A DNA stretch of 64,000 bases from assembly GCA_964371055.1 (NCBI GenBank), contig CAYJLF010000008.1, positions 152,770 through 216,769 of the forward strand, in the 5' to 3' direction. The position numbers and the translations under genes are program-made. Below, in pieces: positions 59,242-64,000 of this stretch. Under the pieces are notes generated by a model. That model worked only from the letters and a program-made list of their open reading frames with translations, was not told the DNA's origin and made no database searches. Positions within the stretch are counted from its first letter, which is position 1. Each line of letters opens with the position of its first letter. This DNA is from CAYJLF01 sp964371055 (GTDB taxonomy: Bacteria; Eisenbacteria; RBG-16-71-46; CAIMUX01).

Positions 59242-60465
59242 ATGGAGTTCGGCGAGGCGATCGTCCTGGCGGTCCGAACGCTCTGGAGCAACCGCCTCCG
59301 ATCTTTCCTGACGGTGCTCGGCAACGTCGTCGCGGTCCTCTCCGTCGTCGCCCTCGTTTCGGTCATCCAGGGACTGAACGCCTTCGTCGCCCGCGAGTTC
59401 ACCATCACCGGATCGAACGGCTTCATCCTGACGAAGTTCGGGATGATCACGAACTACGAGGAGTATCTGAAGGCGCTGGCGAGGCCGGACCTCACCCTGG
59501 CGCAGGCGGAGGAGCTGGAGCGACGCCTCACGCTGGCCGCGGCGGTGGTGCCCGTGCACGACCTGCGGCTCTCCCTCCGGCGTGGCCGGCTGAGCGCCGC
59601 CGACGCGCCGGTGACCGGCGTCGGAGAAGGGTATCCGTTGATCGGGCGCTATCCGCTCGAGGAGGGACGCGAGCTGACCCGCACCGACGTCGATGGCCGG
59701 ACTTCGGTCGCGATCATCGGTGCCCGCGTGAAGGAAAAGCTCTTCCCGCTCGAGGATCCGATCGGGCGCGACTTCCGGATCGGGGATCATCGCTACCAGG
59801 TCGTCGGGGTGATGGCGCGCCGGGGAGGGACCGCCACCTCCTCGCAGGACGACCAGGTGCTCGTGCCGGTAACGACGCTGCTGCGCCAGCAGGGGAGCGA
59901 GGGACGCAGCCTGGGGATCGCGGTGGCGGCCCTCGACCCGAACCGCCGGGAGGAAGCGCAGGACGAGGCGCTCGTGCAGATGAAGATCATCCGGGGATTG
60001 AAGCCGGCGGACCGTCCCGACTTCGATGTGATGACCGACGAGCAGCTCTACGCGCTTTACGAGCGCCTGACCGCCGGCATCTACGGCCTCCTCCTCGGGG
60101 TCGTGTCGCTCAGCCTTCTCGTCGGCGGGATCGTGATCATGAACATCATGCTGGTCTCCGTGACCGAACGGACGCGCGAGATCGGCATCCGCAAGGCGGT
60201 CGGAGCCCGCCGGCGGGACATCGTCACGCAGTTTCTGGTCGAGTCGGTCCTGCTCGCGGCCGGCGGCGGGGTCGTGGGAGTCGTCCTGGGCATCGCCGTC
60301 GCGATCGTCATTCGGGCGGCGACGCCGCTGCCGGCGGCGGTGCAACCCTGGTCGGTGGTGGTCGGACTCCTGCTGGCATCGTCGGTCGGGCTCTTCTTCG
60401 GCATCTATCCGGCGTGGCGGGCCAGCCGGCTCGCTCCGATCGCGGCCTTGCGCCATGAAGGCTGA
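59242..60465 (+). CDS. MacB-type ABC permease, first copy
   Basis: 407 aa. FtsX/MacB topology: transmembrane helix near residue 20-45 (LTVLGNVVAVLSVVALVSV), a periplasmic domain of ~200 residues (MacB_PCD-like), then three helices (YGLLLGVVSLSLLVGGIVIMN..., LVESVLLAAGGGVVGVVLG and SVVVGLLLASSVGLFFGIYPA). Starts the base after the ATPase stop. VSVTERTREIGIRKAVGARR is the family signature. Confidence 0.92.
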   Translation: MEFGEAIVLAVRTLWSNRLRSFLTVLGNVVAVLSVVALVSVIQGLNAFVAREFTITGSNGFILTKFGMITNYEEYLKALARPDLTLAQAEELERRLTLAAAVVPVHDLRLSLRRGRLSAADAPVTGVGEGYPLIGRYPLEEGRELTRTDVDGRTSVAIIGARVKEKLFPLEDPIGRDFRIGDHRYQVVGVMARRGGTATSSQDDQVLVPVTTLLRQQGSEGRSLGIAVAALDPNRREEAQDEALVQMKIIRGLKPADRPDFDVMTDEQLYALYERLTAGIYGLLLGVVSLSLLVGGIVIMNIMLVSVTERTREIGIRKAVGARRRDIVTQFLVESVLLAAGGGVVGVVLGIAVAIVIRAATPLPAAVQPWSVVVGLLLASSVGLFFGIYPAWRASRLAPIAALRHEG

Positions 60466-61768
60466 AGCTCCGCCCCGGCCGTCCGCGACGGCCCGGCCCG
60501 AGGCACGGGATCCGCGGGATCGTCGGGAGGGCGGACGTCCGGCCCGCGGCTCGCTCCTGCGCGAAAACGCACGGATGGCGCTCGACTCTCTTCTCGCCAC
60601 CAAGCTCCGCTCCTTTTTGACCCTGCTCGGTCTCATGATCGGGATCGGTTCGGTCATCGGCATGCTTTCGGTGGTCCAGGGACTGAATCGCTCGATGAGC
60701 CGCCAGATCGCCTCTCTGGGGTCCGGGGTCCTCTACATCAGCAAGCACGAGGCGGGGGTGCGGATGGGGGACACGCCGCGCCGCGTGCGGAAGGACCTGA
60801 CGCTGGAGGACGCCCGCGCGGTCGAGGAACTCTGCCCGTCCGTCTCCACGGTTTCGGCGGAGATCCAGGATGCCGGCTTCCTCGCCGCCGCCGGGGTCAA
60901 GAGCTCGCTCCTCACCCTGTCCGGCGTCGAGGCCGGCTACACCGAGGTGAATGACTGGGAGATCGCGACCGGCCGTTTCCTGACCGCGGACGAGATCCGG
61001 CGGGCGGTGCGCGTCTGCGTGCTGGGCCACGCTCCGGCCGAGATCCTCTTCCCCCACGGCGGCGCGGTGGGACAGTGGGTCAGTCTCGAGGGGCAACGGT
61101 TTCTCGTCATCGGAGTCCTGGAGCCCAAGGGTAAGTTCCTCGGGCGGAACATGGACGATCTGGCTCTCCTGCCGCTCACCGTGCTCGGCCGGATGCGGAA
61201 CTACGGACGGTCGATCGACTTCATGGTGGCGCGTCCGACCAGCCCGGAACTGGCGGCGCGCGCGCGGGACGAGATCACCGAACTGCTGCGGCGCCGGCGC
61301 GGCGTGCGGGCCGATCAGCCGGACGACTTCGGCATCACCTCGCAGGAGCAGCTGCTCGATCTCTATCGCAACCTCACCGGAGTCTTCTACCTGGTCACGA
61401 TCCTCCTCTCCTCGATCGGCCTGCTCGTCGGCGGCATCGGCGTCATGAACATGATGCTGGTCTCGGTACGCGAGCGCACGCGCGAGATCGGCGTCCGCGC
61501 GGCGCTAGGAGCACGACGGCGCGACATCCTGGGTCAGTTTCTGACCGAAGCGGTGACCCTCACCCTGGTCGGCGGAGTGCTGGGGATCGGCCTCGGATTC
61601 GCGCTCGGGGGAGGGATCAGCGCGGCGATCAAAGTCCCTCTGGCCGTGACGCCGGGGGCGATCGGGCTGGCGCTCGGGATCTCCGCCGCGGTCGGAATCT
61701 TCTTCGGCTGGTATCCCGCCTTCCGGGCCTCACGGCTCGATCCGGTCGAGGCGCTCCGGTACGAGTGA
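60455..61768 (+). CDS. MacB-type ABC permease, second copy
   Basis: 437 aa. Same topology as the previous gene, with a ~45-residue charged N-terminal extension and the signature VSVRERTREIGVRAALGARRRD. Its periplasmic domain differs from that of the first copy, so the two can form a heterodimer around one ATPase pair. It overlaps the first permease by 11 bases, enforcing coupled synthesis. Confidence 0.92.
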   Translation: MKAEAPPRPSATARPEARDPRDRREGGRPARGSLLRENARMALDSLLATKLRSFLTLLGLMIGIGSVIGMLSVVQGLNRSMSRQIASLGSGVLYISKHEAGVRMGDTPRRVRKDLTLEDARAVEELCPSVSTVSAEIQDAGFLAAAGVKSSLLTLSGVEAGYTEVNDWEIATGRFLTADEIRRAVRVCVLGHAPAEILFPHGGAVGQWVSLEGQRFLVIGVLEPKGKFLGRNMDDLALLPLTVLGRMRNYGRSIDFMVARPTSPELAARARDEITELLRRRRGVRADQPDDFGITSQEQLLDLYRNLTGVFYLVTILLSSIGLLVGGIGVMNMMLVSVRERTREIGVRAALGARRRDILGQFLTEAVTLTLVGGVLGIGLGFALGGGISAAIKVPLAVTPGAIGLALGISAAVGIFFGWYPAFRASRLDPVEALRYE

Positions 61769-61808
61769 ACGCCGCCGCCCGGGGTGACTCGCCCGAATCA
61801 CGAACCTG

Positions 61809-61817
61809 TGGTATCCT
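61809..61817 (+). promoter_or_regulatory. Possible extended -10 promoter of uvrA
   Basis: TGGTATCCT, an extended -10, about 75 bases before uvrA. The -35 is poor. No recognisable LexA box. Confidence 0.4.
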
Positions 61818-61892
61818 CCCGGCTCGCGGCCGCCGGGGGGACGGCCGGTAACACCGGACGCACGGGTCCGCCCGGACCGAAAGGATGCCCCC

Positions 61893-64000
<2,108 letters not shown>

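Overview
The window is a very GC-rich, gene-dense stretch of chromosome, mostly plus-strand, with third codon positions almost all G or C. Several genes point to a diderm (Gram-negative) bacterium: an LPS heptosyltransferase, Omp85- and TolC-type outer-membrane proteins, and ExbB/ExbD/TonB. Bacillithiol genes (bshA, bshC), RNase Y and an ExbB with a signal peptide fit the FCB side of the tree (Gemmatimonadota, Eisenbacteria and relatives). That placement is inferred from gene content, not tested. I see no insertion sequence, prophage, CRISPR array or rRNA. Nearly everything is core metabolism, translation or envelope biology.

Layout. 1-3.8 kb: end of aroA, then cmk, plsC and rpsA. 3.9-9.7 kb: SPOR protein, mutS, small lipoprotein, Omp85-like protein. 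9.7-10.8 kb: minus-strand TPR protein, divergent from the next block. 10.9-14.5 kb: methyltransferase-bshC-bshA, a candidate (N-methyl-)bacillithiol operon. 14.4-18.9 kb: pgeF (minus), PAP2 phosphatase, histidine kinase, M23 endopeptidase. 19-23.3 kb: polyprenyl synthase, rsfS, PfkB kinase, an uncharacterised protein, purM. 23.4-25.8 kb: tRNA-Val, infC-rpmI-rplT, a coiled-coil protein and zapA. 25.8-34.6 kb: 6S RNA, rny, ymdB, folD, xseA, xseB, ispA, nadK, recN. 34.7-40.6 kb: trpE-trpGD-trpC-trpF-trpB running into tRNA-Arg, with no trpA. 40.7-52.8 kb: diguanylate cyclase, polyprenol-kinase-like protein, a giant peptidase/beta-propeller/beta-barrel protein, a membrane-TPR protein, a WaaF-GmhB fusion, and two minus-strand genes. 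53-55.5 kb: exbB-exbD-exbD-tonB. 55.7-61.8 kb: a TolC/HlyD/MacB-like tripartite exporter. 61.9 kb to the end: uvrA, truncated by the window edge.

Genes are packed into operons with NTGA stop/start overlaps (ATGA, GTGA, TTGA and, apparently, one CTGA). This shows that translational coupling is routine here and was used to choose several starts. No gene-free stretch exceeds 300 bases; the longest, 52785-53074 upstream of exbB, holds no gene or convincing promoter that I can see.

Most worth a second look: the methyltransferase-bacillithiol operon; the non-AUG infC start with a terminator-like hairpin in its leader; a 6S RNA followed by a hairpin that sequesters the rny ribosome binding site; a trpB whose stop codon lies inside tRNA-Arg; and a three-part peptidase/propeller/outer-membrane barrel protein.
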